Source: Eubacteriaceae bacterium
Lineage (GTDB): Bacteria > Bacillota > Clostridia > Eubacteriales > Anaerofustaceae
Length of the DNA: 8,733 nt
Assembly (NCBI GenBank): GCA_017613995.1
Contig: JAGACT010000047.1
Span: 1-8,733, forward strand
Reading direction: 5' to 3'
In this document: positions 1 through 6,505 of the stretch, piece by piece
Numbering within the stretch: position 1 is the stretch's first letter
How the letters are laid out: each line of letters starts with the position of its first letter
Program-made: the position numbers and the translations under genes
Notes under the pieces: generated by a model
What the model was told of the DNA's origin: nothing
The model's database searches: none
Seen by the model: only the letters and a program-made list of their open reading frames with translations

Positions 1-28
1 GTCAATGTGCCCTGATGTAACGCCACGT

Positions 29-45
29 CTGTCATGATATGACAG
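29..45. promoter_or_regulatory. Perfect 7-bp inverted repeat, possible operator
   Basis: The arms CTGTCAT (29-35) and ATGACAG (39-45) are perfect inverted repeats around a 3-base centre. Neither side carries a T-run, so a terminator is unlikely. A compact dyad of this size fits a repressor site for a gene to the left of the window, but no such gene is visible. Also in this 108-base end segment are a direct repeat GCCGTCAA (62-69 and 72-79) and the palindrome CCACGTGG (82-89). Function is a guess. Confidence 0.25.
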
Positions 46-97
46 GCGAAAAAAGTGGGAGGCCGTCAAAAGCCGTCAATACCACGTGGCAGTTACA

Positions 98-135
98 AGC
101 TCCCTCCTCTAAGGCTTCAGCCGTAGGAGGGAGTT
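98..135 (-). terminator. Hairpin overlapping the 3' end of the first MATE gene
   Basis: CTCCCTCCT (100-108) and AGGAGGGAG (125-133) form a 9-bp stem, extendable by one G-T and one A-T pair (98-99 with 134-135). The loop holds a small nested GGCTGAAGCC hairpin on the minus strand. The stop codon of the MATE gene (109-111) lies inside the structure. No T-run follows in the direction of transcription, so this may be a weak or factor-aided terminator or an mRNA 3'-end stabiliser. Confidence 0.4.
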
Positions 136-1473
136 GTTGACGAGAGGTATGAAGGCGATCAGGGCAGCTGTCATCGCCAGAGCCTCCGCCGCAGGGGTGG
201 CCCACAGGGCCTTTTCGATCCCGAAGAAATGATCCAGCAGGTACAGGGCCGGTATGTCCAGCACGCCCTTGCGAAGCAGTGACAGCACGAAGGGGGTCCT
301 CTTCGCGCCGGTGGCCTGGAAGGTGGTTATGATCATCATGTTCACGCTGATGCAGGGGGCTCCCAGACAGATGAGCTTCTGGAACATGGAGGCGTACTTC
401 ACCGTCAGCGGATCCTTTATGAAGGATGTGACGATCAGCTCGGAGCCGGTGTAGAGGATGACGGCTATCAGAGCCGACGCGGCGAGGCTGTACCCCAGGG
501 CTGTCCTGAAAGCGCTTCTCATCCTTTCCCTCATCCCTGCGGAGTAGGTGTATCCCAGAAGGGGCAGCACGCCCTGGGTCATGCCCGTGGCAATGGCGAA
601 ACCGAACAGGTCCACCTTCTTGGCGATGCCCAGCCCCGCGATGGCTTCGTTGCAGTAGGAGGCCATGAGCCGGTTGAAGACGATGTTGGAGGCGACTCCG
701 GTAATGTTCATCATGGCGCTGGGAAGGCCCACCAGGATGACCTCCGACGGGATCCTGCCCGAGACGGTGTAGCGCCCCGGGGCCGCGCTCAGTACTGTGG
801 AGCGCCTCTTGGTGTACATGAGGATCGCGAAATACATGAGACTGACGGTATTGGACAGCATCGTGGCCATGGCCGCTCCCCTGATCTGAAGACCGAGCCC
901 GGTGATGAGAAGGGGGTCCAGGAGGATGTTCAGGCCTCCCCCCAGGATCATCCCGAAGCTGGCCTGGGCGGAATAGCCCTCGCTGCGGACCAGGTGGGCC
1001 ATCAGCAGGTTGAGCACCGTGGGCACCGCTCCCAGGCAGATGGTGTAGAACATGTAGCTTCTGCAGTAACCGAGGGTGGCTTCGTTGGCACCTATGAGCG
1101 GCAGCAGCCTGGAAGAAGCGAGGCCCATTACCACCGAATAGGCGAGAGCGGCGCCAAAGGAGGTCCAGATGCAGAAGGCGGATACCCTGGATGCTCTGTC
1201 CCGTTCCCCCGCTCCGAGACATCGGGAAATGAGGCTGGCGCCTCCTATGCCGAACAGATTTGCCAGTCCCGTGAGAAAGATGAAGAGTGGCATGCACACC
1301 GACACCGCAGCCACCTGGTTCGGGTCTCCTATGCGGGCCACGAAGTAGGTGTCCGCTATATTGTATATGACGTTGATGATCTGGCTGATGACCGTGGGGA
1401 TCACCAGGGAGAGCACCGCTTTTGAGATCTTCATCTCCTCAAAGAGATACGTGTTCGTTTTTGCCTTTTCCAT
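109..1473 (-). CDS. MATE-family multidrug/organic cation efflux transporter
   Basis: Inner-membrane antiporter expected to export cationic drugs or metabolites in exchange for H+ or Na+. The 454-residue product has the family's usual length and pattern of about twelve hydrophobic helices. MATE hallmarks seen are YNIADTYFVARIGD at residues 37-50 with the conserved Asp41, the glycine-rich GIGGASLISRCLGAGE stretch (75-90), and RSEG (163-166) followed by NILLDPLLI (182-190), mirrored in the second half by a FQATGAKRTPF-like segment. The chosen ATG has a weak ribosome site (GGACG). An internal ATG at residue 14 has GAGGAG directly abutting it, too close to be used well. The gene is monocistronic and divergent from the isomerase, with a strong promoter at 1505-1533. 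The family call is secure; the substrate cannot be told from sequence. Confidence 0.93.
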   Translation of the reverse strand: MEKAKTNTYLFEEMKISKAVLSLVIPTVISQIINVIYNIADTYFVARIGDPNQVAAVSVCMPLFIFLTGLANLFGIGGASLISRCLGAGERDRASRVSAFCIWTSFGAALAYSVVMGLASSRLLPLIGANEATLGYCRSYMFYTICLGAVPTVLNLLMAHLVRSEGYSAQASFGMILGGGLNILLDPLLITGLGLQIRGAAMATMLSNTVSLMYFAILMYTKRRSTVLSAAPGRYTVSGRIPSEVILVGLPSAMMNITGVASNIVFNRLMASYCNEAIAGLGIAKKVDLFGFAIATGMTQGVLPLLGYTYSAGMRERMRSAFRTALGYSLAASALIAVILYTGSELIVTSFIKDPLTVKYASMFQKLICLGAPCISVNMMIITTFQATGAKRTPFVLSLLRKGVLDIPALYLLDHFFGIEKALWATPAAEALAMTAALIAFIPLVNNSLLRLKP

Positions 1474-1504
1474 CGTTTACGTCCGTCAGCAGAATAATAC
1501 ATCG

Positions 1505-1533
1505 ATTATAGTCTTACAGGCAGAGCTTTTCAA
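1505..1533 (-). promoter_or_regulatory. Sigma-70-type promoter for the first MATE gene
   Basis: On the minus strand there is a -35 element TTGAAA (1528-1533), a 17-base spacer and a consensus -10 TATAAT (1505-1510), predicting a start near 1498 and a leader of about 25 bases. The -35 lies inside a dyad: GGCAG (1519-1523) with CTGCC (1536-1540), flanked by CTTACA (1513-1518) and TGTAAG (1551-1556). That is a plausible place for a repressor to control the exporter. Confidence 0.75.
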
Positions 1534-1585
1534 CACTGCCGTTTTATTTTTGTAAGCTGCAATCAACTACGGGATGCTCATTAAG

Positions 1586-1594
1586 TGCTATAAT
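1586..1594 (+). promoter_or_regulatory. Extended -10 promoter for the isomerase/membrane protein pair
   Basis: TGCTATAAT is a full extended -10 element (TGn plus consensus TATAAT at 1589-1594). No good -35 hexamer is present 16-18 bases upstream, which the extended -10 can compensate. Predicted start is near 1601, giving a very short leader that holds only the ribosome site AAAGGAG (1605-1611), six bases before the ATG. Confidence 0.65.
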
Positions 1595-1617
1595 TTACTC
1601 ATACAAAGGAGAACGAA

Positions 1618-2463
1618 ATGAAGGGATTCGGAACATACACATGGTTCGGATATGTCGCCGACTTCGGTGAAAGGCTGAAAGCCATAAGACAGGCCGGATT
1701 CGATACGGTTTTTACTTTCTGGGACAGAGTGATGGGGGAGGCCGACGCCCCTCTTGAGGAGCATGTCATGATGGCGAAGAACGCGGGGCTCGTTCTCGAG
1801 AACGCCCATCTGCCCTATTACGGCTGCAATGTGCTGTGGAAGGACTGCGCCGACGCCGACAGCCTCATGAAGATTTATGAGGACGGCATACTCACCGCTG
1901 GCAGGTGCGGACCGAAAACCCTGGTAATCCATCCCTGCGAAGTGTTCCCCCCCGCGGACGGGTTCTTTGATGCGATGACGGATCACATGAGAAAACTGGT
2001 GGATCTGGCCTCGGAAAACGGCATACGTCTCGCCTTCGAAAACCTGGGAGAGAACGATACCGTAAGAAGGCTCCTTCATATCTTCGATAACGAGCCCATG
2101 GCGGGCCTGTGCTTCGATTCCGGACACAACAATCTGGCGGCGGGGAACGATTTCTCTCTTTTGGAGGAATTTTCCGGCAGGATATTCGCCCTTCACATCC
2201 ATGACAACGACGGAATGAAGGATCAGCACCTTCTGCCTTATTCAGCCGGATGCGTCATAGACTGGAAAAAGGAGTATGAAGCCCTTTCTTCCTGCGCTTT
2301 TGAGGGCTCCCTGATGCTGGAAGCCTGCTACCCGGTGGATTACGATTCGCTGGAAGGCAACGAGATGTATTACGTGAATCCCTCCTATCCCATGGAGGAC
2401 TGGCTCAGGGACGCCGCAGGAGCGTGTGAGAAAATATACTCGGAAAAGAGCGATACGAGATGA
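1618..2463 (+). CDS. Sugar phosphate isomerase/epimerase (AP endonuclease 2-like TIM barrel)
   Basis: A cytosolic 281-residue protein of the xylose isomerase-like TIM-barrel superfamily, which isomerises or epimerises keto-sugars and related acids using a divalent metal. The expected metal-ligand pattern is visible: H64 in NAHLP, H105 in VIHPCE, E141 in AFENLG, D167 and H170 in CFDSGH, the HIHDNDG strand (193-199) followed by DQHLLP with H204, the DW pair (215-216), and E235 in SLMLEA. The strand order and length match hydroxypyruvate isomerase and inosose-type relatives, but the substrate is not decidable. The start is fixed by AAAGGAG six bases upstream and a consensus extended -10 promoter. 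The stop codon overlaps the next gene's ATG (ATGA), so the two are probably translationally coupled. Confidence 0.88.
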   Translation: MKGFGTYTWFGYVADFGERLKAIRQAGFDTVFTFWDRVMGEADAPLEEHVMMAKNAGLVLENAHLPYYGCNVLWKDCADADSLMKIYEDGILTAGRCGPKTLVIHPCEVFPPADGFFDAMTDHMRKLVDLASENGIRLAFENLGENDTVRRLLHIFDNEPMAGLCFDSGHNNLAAGNDFSLLEEFSGRIFALHIHDNDGMKDQHLLPYSAGCVIDWKKEYEALSSCAFEGSLMLEACYPVDYDSLEGNEMYYVNPSYPMEDWLRDAAGACEKIYSEKSDTR

Positions 2464-3428
2464 AACATGAACGCAAACAGGAAAGGCAGTATCTCATCGA
2501 CCTTCAGAAGTACAGAAGCATCGTGGCTCTGGCAGCCTGTATCGTCACTCTCGGATTCTCCGTCGGAGCCATCACCGGCAGCGTGGTGCGCTATGTCAGG
2601 CAGGGGTGGTCCCTTGCGGTCCTTTTCAGGTATTTCACTACGCTTTCCAATATTCTGACCGCGCTGGCTTCGAGCTTCATAATACCCTATGCCGTGAGCG
2701 GCATCGCCAGGAAGCATTTCGCTTACCCGAAGTGGCTGTCGATGATGCACTATTCCGGGACTGTCTGCACCACGCTTACGATGTGTTTCTCCATGACTTT
2801 CATACTTGCGGTGAATCCGGTGCTGGCCATAGGGGGATACAATTTCTTCCTGCATGTCATCTGTCCCACTGCGGTACTGGTGTCGTACATGATGGTGGAA
2901 TCCAGCCAGGAACTGACCCCGAAGGAGACCGTAAGATGCATGATACCCTTTTTCGCATACTCTCTGGTCTACATGTTCATGGTCATCATCCTGGAAGTAT
3001 GGGACGATTTCTACATGTTCAACTCGGTGCTGCCCTTCTGGCTCAGCCTGCCGCTGATGTGGATCCTGGGATGTGTCATCGCGTTTGCCATCAGGAAGGT
3101 CTCGTCGAAGCTGTCATCGCGCAGGAGAAGCCACATGATCAGCCTGTGGAGACTCGAACTCGATTCCGTGGAGATAAAGACGGAGGTCTTCGGCCTGGGA
3201 CGCTACAACGGTCTTGCGGGGGACCGCAATGACCTTAACATCCCCTATGATATCATCCTGCAGCTGGCCTCACGTTACGCCATTGATTTCAGGGATCTTG
3301 CGGAAGTGTATGTCAGAGGGCTTCTGGACGGCGCCGAAGAGAGGGAAGCGAGGGAGAAGGAAAAGAACGCTCATCCCGCAAGGCATTCCGAAAAAACCGA
3401 AAACAGCGATAAAGAGACGTCACGGTAA
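2460..3428 (+). CDS. Six-helix membrane protein, possibly Pr6Pr/FAR-17a-like, with charged C-terminal tail
   Basis: A 322-residue integral membrane protein of unknown function. Hydrophobic helices are seen at about 21-45, 58-81, 96-118, 126-146, 160-181 and 188-212. The segment RYFTTLSNILTALASS (57-72) and the later FFLHVICP (129-136) recall the FRYFT-x-x-SN and LH-x-x-x-P motifs of Pr6Pr/FAR-17a-type membrane proteins, a low-confidence resemblance from memory. Residues from about 213 form a basic junction (SSRRRSH), then a soluble region of roughly 75 residues with mixed helix and strand character, then a very polar, Lys/Glu-rich end. It starts inside the isomerase stop (ATGA overlap) with no strong ribosome site of its own, so its translation likely depends on the isomerase. 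It could act on, anchor or transport something related to the isomerase substrate, which is inference only. Confidence 0.75.
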   Translation: MKHERKQERQYLIDLQKYRSIVALAACIVTLGFSVGAITGSVVRYVRQGWSLAVLFRYFTTLSNILTALASSFIIPYAVSGIARKHFAYPKWLSMMHYSGTVCTTLTMCFSMTFILAVNPVLAIGGYNFFLHVICPTAVLVSYMMVESSQELTPKETVRCMIPFFAYSLVYMFMVIILEVWDDFYMFNSVLPFWLSLPLMWILGCVIAFAIRKVSSKLSSRRRSHMISLWRLELDSVEIKTEVFGLGRYNGLAGDRNDLNIPYDIILQLASRYAIDFRDLAEVYVRGLLDGAEEREAREKEKNAHPARHSEKTENSDKETSR

Positions 3429-3443
3429 CGGGACGTCTCTTTT
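3411..3443 (+). terminator. Intrinsic terminator overlapping the membrane protein stop
   Basis: AAAGAGACGTC (3411-3421) pairs perfectly with GACGTCTCTTT (3432-3442), an 11-bp stem around a 10-base loop that contains the TAA stop (3426-3428). The right arm ends in a short T-run (3440-3443). It ends the isomerase/membrane protein transcript. The right arm is part of a repeated sequence (see the repeat entry). Confidence 0.65.
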
Positions 3444-3479
3444 GTGATGGTCTGTGTTTCTGTCTCTTTTGTGATGGTC
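3435..3479 (+). repeat. 18-bp perfect direct repeat with 27-base period
   Basis: GTCTCTTTTGTGATGGTC occurs at 3435-3452 and again, identically, at 3462-3479. The first copy includes most of the 3' arm of the terminator and its T-run, so the second copy supplies a spare partner for the left arm. It looks like a recent local duplication by slippage. Confidence 0.85.
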
Positions 3480-3485
3480 CTCTCC

Positions 3486-3521
3486 CCCTGTACGGATTTC
3501 CGTATCAGGGCGGGTTCCCTG
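3486..3521. other. Overlapping alternative hairpins between convergent genes
   Basis: CCCTGTACGG (3486-3495) can pair with CCGTA-T-CAGGG (3500-3510, one bulged T). The same CAGGG (3506-3510) can instead pair with CCCTG (3517-3521). The structure lies about 25 bases beyond the stop of the minus-strand orphan gene and could end its transcript, but no T-run follows on either strand. Confidence 0.35.
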
Positions 3522-3535
3522 CGCCTTTGCATATG

Positions 3536-4063
3536 TCACCGGCCCAGCGTGCAGATGTACTGCGTTTTCTTCGCAATGTCTTCGTCAGTGGGATACTTTG
3601 CGTAGGCTCTGTTCTTGGCACTCAGGAACGTGGCCATGTCGGTTTCCCTCCGTCTCATCCTGTTGGAGCTCTCAATGATCTGATTCGAGAAAAGGCTTCC
3701 CAGGACCGCGTACTCCGAATCCTCCACCATGCCGTCGGCTACATTCACCTTTACGATCATCAGCGGAAGTCCCGCTCCCTCGGGCAGGGCCTCAATCTCG
3801 GGGGTGCCGCCGATGGTCGGATTGAAGGGGGCCGATAACCAGTATCCTCCGTCGATCCTCAAGGACAGGAAAGATATGTCGTCGTCTGTCTCGCTGTAGG
3901 CAAAGTCATACCGTCCCCCCAGAGTGAAAAGGGGACTGTGTTGATCGCTGACAGCTATGGCCAGCACCGAAGGCTGTTCGGCGGGGTCATTGAGCTGGAA
4001 AAGAAGCCCCGGGGACGCCCCCTTGAGTTCCGTTATTATATCGCCTTTCTGAAATGCTCCCAT
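3536..4063 (-). CDS. Hypothetical soluble protein, 175 residues
   Basis: I do not recognise this family. The product has no signal peptide and no membrane helix, so it is probably cytosolic. Residues 1 to about 110 alternate short hydrophobic strands with turns (LLFQLND, VLAIAV, FTLGGRYDFAYSE, ISFLSLRIDGGYWLSAPF, LPLMIVKVNV), suggesting a beta-rich domain. Residues from about 118 on look helical and basic (SNRMRRRE at 133-140). The reading frame stays open to an ATG at 4141, but the ATG at 4063 is preferred because GGAGG lies at the right distance before it and a consensus extended -10 promoter (4097-4105) would start transcription inside the longer version. It is transcribed alone, divergent from the second MATE gene. 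The intact frame, ribosome site and promoter make it a likely real gene. Confidence 0.7.
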   Translation of the reverse strand: MGAFQKGDIITELKGASPGLLFQLNDPAEQPSVLAIAVSDQHSPLFTLGGRYDFAYSETDDDISFLSLRIDGGYWLSAPFNPTIGGTPEIEALPEGAGLPLMIVKVNVADGMVEDSEYAVLGSLFSNQIIESSNRMRRRETDMATFLSAKNRAYAKYPTDEDIAKKTQYICTLGR

Positions 4064-4078
4064 TTTTAGTTTCCTCCG

Positions 4079-4088
4079 CAGACGTCTG
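4079..4088. promoter_or_regulatory. Palindrome at the orphan gene's start region, possible operator
   Basis: CAGACGTCTG is a perfect 10-base palindrome lying between the -10 element and the ribosome site of the orphan gene, about where a repressor would block the start of transcription. It is short enough to be chance. Confidence 0.25.
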
Positions 4089-4096
4089 TCCAGGCG

Positions 4097-4105
4097 ATTA
4101 TACCA
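4097..4105 (-). promoter_or_regulatory. Extended -10 promoter for the 175-residue orphan gene
   Basis: On the minus strand the sequence reads TGGTATAAT, an extended -10 with a consensus hexamer at 4097-4102. No clear -35 is found at 16-18 bases. Predicted start is near 4090, leaving a leader of about 27 bases with GGAGG before the ATG at 4063. Confidence 0.6.
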
Positions 4106-4191
4106 TACGCAGGGCTGTGTTGTCTCGCCCGTCAGAGCCAAACTGAAGGAAATATTAGGCGTTAACTCTGTGTTTCGTGACGGCTTTGGTG

Positions 4192-4202
4192 TATCATATA
4201 TT
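4192..4202 (+). promoter_or_regulatory. Candidate -10 region for the second MATE gene
   Basis: Two overlapping near-consensus hexamers, TATCAT (4192-4197) and TATATT (4197-4202), lie in the only AT-rich patch upstream of the MATE leader. Neither has a good -35. A start near 4204-4210 would place the first strand of the leader helix (4217-4228) at the very 5' end of the mRNA. An alternative -10, TACAAT at 4264-4269, would give a short mRNA without the helix. Confidence 0.3.
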
Positions 4203-4216
4203 TGATGCCCTGCGCA

Positions 4217-4288
4217 TTTCTTCGTAAATGGGAGGGGGGGGATGGCCCCCGTGACAGAACCGGTACAATTCTGAAGTTTACGGAGAAA
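4217..4288 (+). promoter_or_regulatory. Structured mRNA leader that pairs with the ribosome binding site
   Basis: Bases 4217-4228 (TTTCTTCGTAAA) can pair with 4277-4288 (TTTACGGAGAAA) over 12 base pairs, eleven Watson-Crick and one G-U. The second strand contains the Shine-Dalgarno GGAG of the MATE gene. Inside the closed region are a GGGGG/CCCCC hairpin (4236-4240 with 4246-4250) and a CAGAA/TTCTG hairpin (4255-4259 with 4269-4273), giving a three-way junction. When folded, the ribosome site would be hidden, so this could be a translational switch answering to a ligand, a protein or temperature. It does not match a riboswitch class I recognise. The pairing is read from sequence; the regulation is inference. 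Confidence 0.45.
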
Positions 4289-4291
4289 GAA

Positions 4292-5629
4292 ATGAAAAAA
4301 CAGGATCTTACACAGGGCCCCATAGGCAAGCAGATACTTGTTTTCGCACTGCCCCTGATGGCGTCCAGCTTCATCCAGCAGCTTTACAACACGGTGGATC
4401 TCATTTACGCCGGGCGTCTGGGAACAGGGGCCACCGCCGCCGTGGGAGCCAGCTCCCTGGTGATAGCGTGCATCATCAATTTCTTCACTGGCCTCTCCGT
4501 GGGCATGAGCGTCATAGCCTCCCAGGCTGTGGGAGCGAAGGACCCGGACAAGGTGCGCCGGGCCATAGGCACCGGCATGGCCATAAGCCTCATAGGAGGC
4601 GGAGCCCTTACCGCCGTGGGCATCCTGATCACGCCCGCCATGCTGGGATGGATCAACACTCCCGCCGAAGTCATGGCCGGGGGCATATCCTATGCCAGGT
4701 GCTATCTTCTTTCCATGATCCCCATCGTCACTTACAACATGAATTCAGGCATCATGAGAGCCGCCGGAGATTCCCGGACACCGATGCTGTATCAGCTGGC
4801 CGGAGGGCTTTCCAACGTGGTGCTGAACTGGGTTATGGTGAACGTCTTCGACACCGGCGTGGGAGGGATCGCGATAGCGTCGGTCATTGCCCAGGGAATA
4901 GCAGCCCTTCTTACCGTGCGTTTCCTCGCCAGGAGCGAAGGCGAGTTCCGCCTGGAGGCCCGGGGGATCCGCGCAGACGGGGAAACCATGCGGGATGTTC
5001 TGAGGATAGGCGCTCCCGCGGGGCTGCAGGCAATGGTCATAACGCTTTCCAACGTTTTCGTCCAGTCCCGCATCAACGGCTACGGTGTGGACACCATTGC
5101 GGCATTCGCGGCCTATTACAAGATCGAGCTGATCATCTACACTCCCATCGTCGCCTTCGGGCAGGCCATGATGACCTTCACCGGCCAGAACTACGGAGCG
5201 GGAAAGATGAAAAGGATCTCGGACGGAGTCAGGACCACCATCATCATGGGGGCCGCCTACGCGGCAGTGTCCGCGGGAACGCTGCTGCTGCTTGGGAAGA
5301 ACGTGTTTTCCGTGTTCAATTCCGATCCGAACGTCATCGCCCTGGGCCTGAGGATCATCCGGGTGACCTTCCCGTTCTACTGGATCTACATCATCCTGGA
5401 GACCTTCGCCGATACCCTCAGGGGCACCGGCAGGAGCATCCCGCCCATGATCATAATCCTCGTGAACATCTGCATCGTGAGGACCGTGCTGCTGTACACC
5501 CTTACCTCCCGCTGGCATGAGATAGAGGCAGTCGCCGTGACATACCCGGTGACCTGGGCCCTGACGGCGCTGTTCCTGACAATATACTGGTTCTCCGCGA
5601 GAAAGAAGATCCTTTCCGGGGAGCAGTGA
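4292..5629 (+). CDS. MATE-family efflux transporter, second type
   Basis: An inner-membrane cation antiporter of 445 residues with about twelve hydrophobic helices. Family signs are YNTVDLIYAGRLG (32-44) with the conserved Asp36, FTGLSVGMSVIASQAVGAKD (65-84), MRAAGDSRTP (155-164) followed by GGLSNVVLNWVM (171-182), and the second-half repeat FTGQNYGAGK and LRGTGRS. It is clearly a different subgroup from the MATE protein at 109-1473, with little identity outside these motifs, so the two are not a recent duplication. The start is set at 4292 because GGAGAAAG precedes it and the first residues match the usual MATE N-terminus. The open frame upstream to TTG 4202 passes through the structured leader and looks non-coding. 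Ile codons are often ATA. Substrate unknown. Confidence 0.92.
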   Translation: MKKQDLTQGPIGKQILVFALPLMASSFIQQLYNTVDLIYAGRLGTGATAAVGASSLVIACIINFFTGLSVGMSVIASQAVGAKDPDKVRRAIGTGMAISLIGGGALTAVGILITPAMLGWINTPAEVMAGGISYARCYLLSMIPIVTYNMNSGIMRAAGDSRTPMLYQLAGGLSNVVLNWVMVNVFDTGVGGIAIASVIAQGIAALLTVRFLARSEGEFRLEARGIRADGETMRDVLRIGAPAGLQAMVITLSNVFVQSRINGYGVDTIAAFAAYYKIELIIYTPIVAFGQAMMTFTGQNYGAGKMKRISDGVRTTIIMGAAYAAVSAGTLLLLGKNVFSVFNSDPNVIALGLRIIRVTFPFYWIYIILETFADTLRGTGRSIPPMIIILVNICIVRTVLLYTLTSRWHEIEAVAVTYPVTWALTALFLTIYWFSARKKILSGEQ

Positions 5630-5661
5630 GAAGCCGGATCCGCCGGGGAATTTGAGACAGT

Positions 5662-5695
5662 AAAAAAAGACCTTTCCGACGGGAAAGGTCTTTTT
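5662..5695. terminator. Bidirectional intrinsic terminator
   Basis: GACCTTTCC (5669-5677) pairs with GGAAAGGTC (5682-5690) around a 4-base loop. The stem is preceded by seven A (5662-5668) and followed by five T (5691-5695), so it works on both strands. It ends the plus-strand MATE transcript and the convergent minus-strand one-carbon operon after the formate channel. Confidence 0.9.
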
Positions 5696-5714
5696 CGTAT
5701 CGTTTGTTGTTCTC

Positions 5715-6488
5715 TTATTTGCTCTGACGCACGTATGCGAAATAGTATGAGCAGGTCACGAGCATTCCGCCCACGATGTTTCCGAGGGTAACGGGAAGGA
5801 TGTTTCCGAACCATACCGCCGCGCCGGAGATTCCGGCTCCGGAGAACTGTGCCAGGGGAAGGTAGAACATGTTGGCCACGCAGTGTTCATATCCGGAAAG
5901 GACGAAGAGCATGATGGGGAAGAAGCATGCCAGAGCTTTTCCGGCGATGTCCTTTGCTCCGGTGGCGTACCATACTGCCAGATCCACCAGGATGTTGCAC
6001 AGGATACCCTTGCAGAACAGGGGCAGGAAGCCTGCGGAAGTCTTTGCGACTCCGAGGTTCACGATGGTGGCGTTCATTCCGCCTGCGGCAAACAGTCCGC
6101 TCTGGGCGACGATGAAGGCCAGGAAGATGGAACCGATGGCGTTTCCGATGTATACGAATACCCAGTTTCCGAAAAGGCCCTTGAGGTCGATCCTCTTGGC
6201 GTAAACGCCCAGGGTCATCAGCACGTTTCCGGTGAAGAGCTCGGCTCCGCAGATGACCACCAGCATAAGGCCGACGGGGAACACGCATGCTCCGAAGAAC
6301 TTTCCGAATCCTGCCAGGTCTCCGGAGAGGACAGTGGTCAGTGTCAGGAAGCCGACGGCTCCGAATCCGATATAGATTCCCGCGAGGAAACCGAGGATGA
6401 GTTTTTTGTATACGGGGAGAGCTGCTTTGGTCTCTGCAGCTCCCAGGGTGGCTTCGCTTATTTCTTTAGGTGAAGAAAAACCGTTCAT
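5715..6488 (-). CDS. Formate/nitrite transporter family (FNT) channel, probable formate channel
   Basis: An inner-membrane pentameric channel of the FNT family that passes formate and related small anions. The 257-residue product has six hydrophobic segments and the family signatures: GAELFTGN (81-88), KGILCNILVDLAVW (160-173), SGYEHCVANMFYLP (198-211) carrying the central pore histidine H202, and GNILPVTLGNIVGG (228-241). One oddity is Asp169 in the LV-D-LAVW helix, where relatives I recall have Cys or another neutral residue. It is the last gene of the one-carbon operon, 17 bases after folD, with an AGG-type ribosome site. Next to a formate-tetrahydrofolate ligase, formate is the obvious substrate: uptake to feed C1 synthesis, or release if the pathway runs towards formate and ATP. 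FocA is the closest named relative; I do not assign the symbol because direction and specificity are unproven. Confidence 0.92.
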   Translation of the reverse strand: MNGFSSPKEISEATLGAAETKAALPVYKKLILGFLAGIYIGFGAVGFLTLTTVLSGDLAGFGKFFGACVFPVGLMLVVICGAELFTGNVLMTLGVYAKRIDLKGLFGNWVFVYIGNAIGSIFLAFIVAQSGLFAAGGMNATIVNLGVAKTSAGFLPLFCKGILCNILVDLAVWYATGAKDIAGKALACFFPIMLFVLSGYEHCVANMFYLPLAQFSGAGISGAAVWFGNILPVTLGNIVGGMLVTCSYYFAYVRQSK

Positions 6489-6505
6489 TTACCTGCCTCG
6501 TCAGT

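Noticed and set aside
32..1297. Open frame of 421 codons on the minus strand overlapping the first MATE gene
   Set aside because: It is a different frame of the same strand, rich in His, Arg, Gly and Pro, with no plausible domain and no ribosome site. The MATE frame explains the region.
1588..2229. 213-codon minus-strand frame opposite the isomerase
   Set aside because: No domain and no start signal; the plus-strand protein has a complete active-site pattern, promoter and ribosome site.
4064..4141. Longer 201-residue version of the orphan protein
   Set aside because: The consensus extended -10 at 4097-4105 falls inside the extra segment, and GGAGG marks the ATG at 4063.
4228..4254. Eight-codon upstream frame (MGGGGWPP) in the MATE leader
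   Set aside because: No ribosome site in front of it and the G-run/C-run is better explained as a hairpin.
4202..4291. Upstream in-frame TTG/ATG starts adding about 30 residues to the second MATE protein
   Set aside because: No ribosome site, atypical polar residues, and the segment coincides with the structured leader. ATG 4292 has GGAGAAAG and a normal N-terminus.
4468..5520. Long His/Arg-rich open frames on both strands within the second MATE gene
   Set aside because: Composition is that of shifted GC-rich coding sequence; no conserved motif or start signal.
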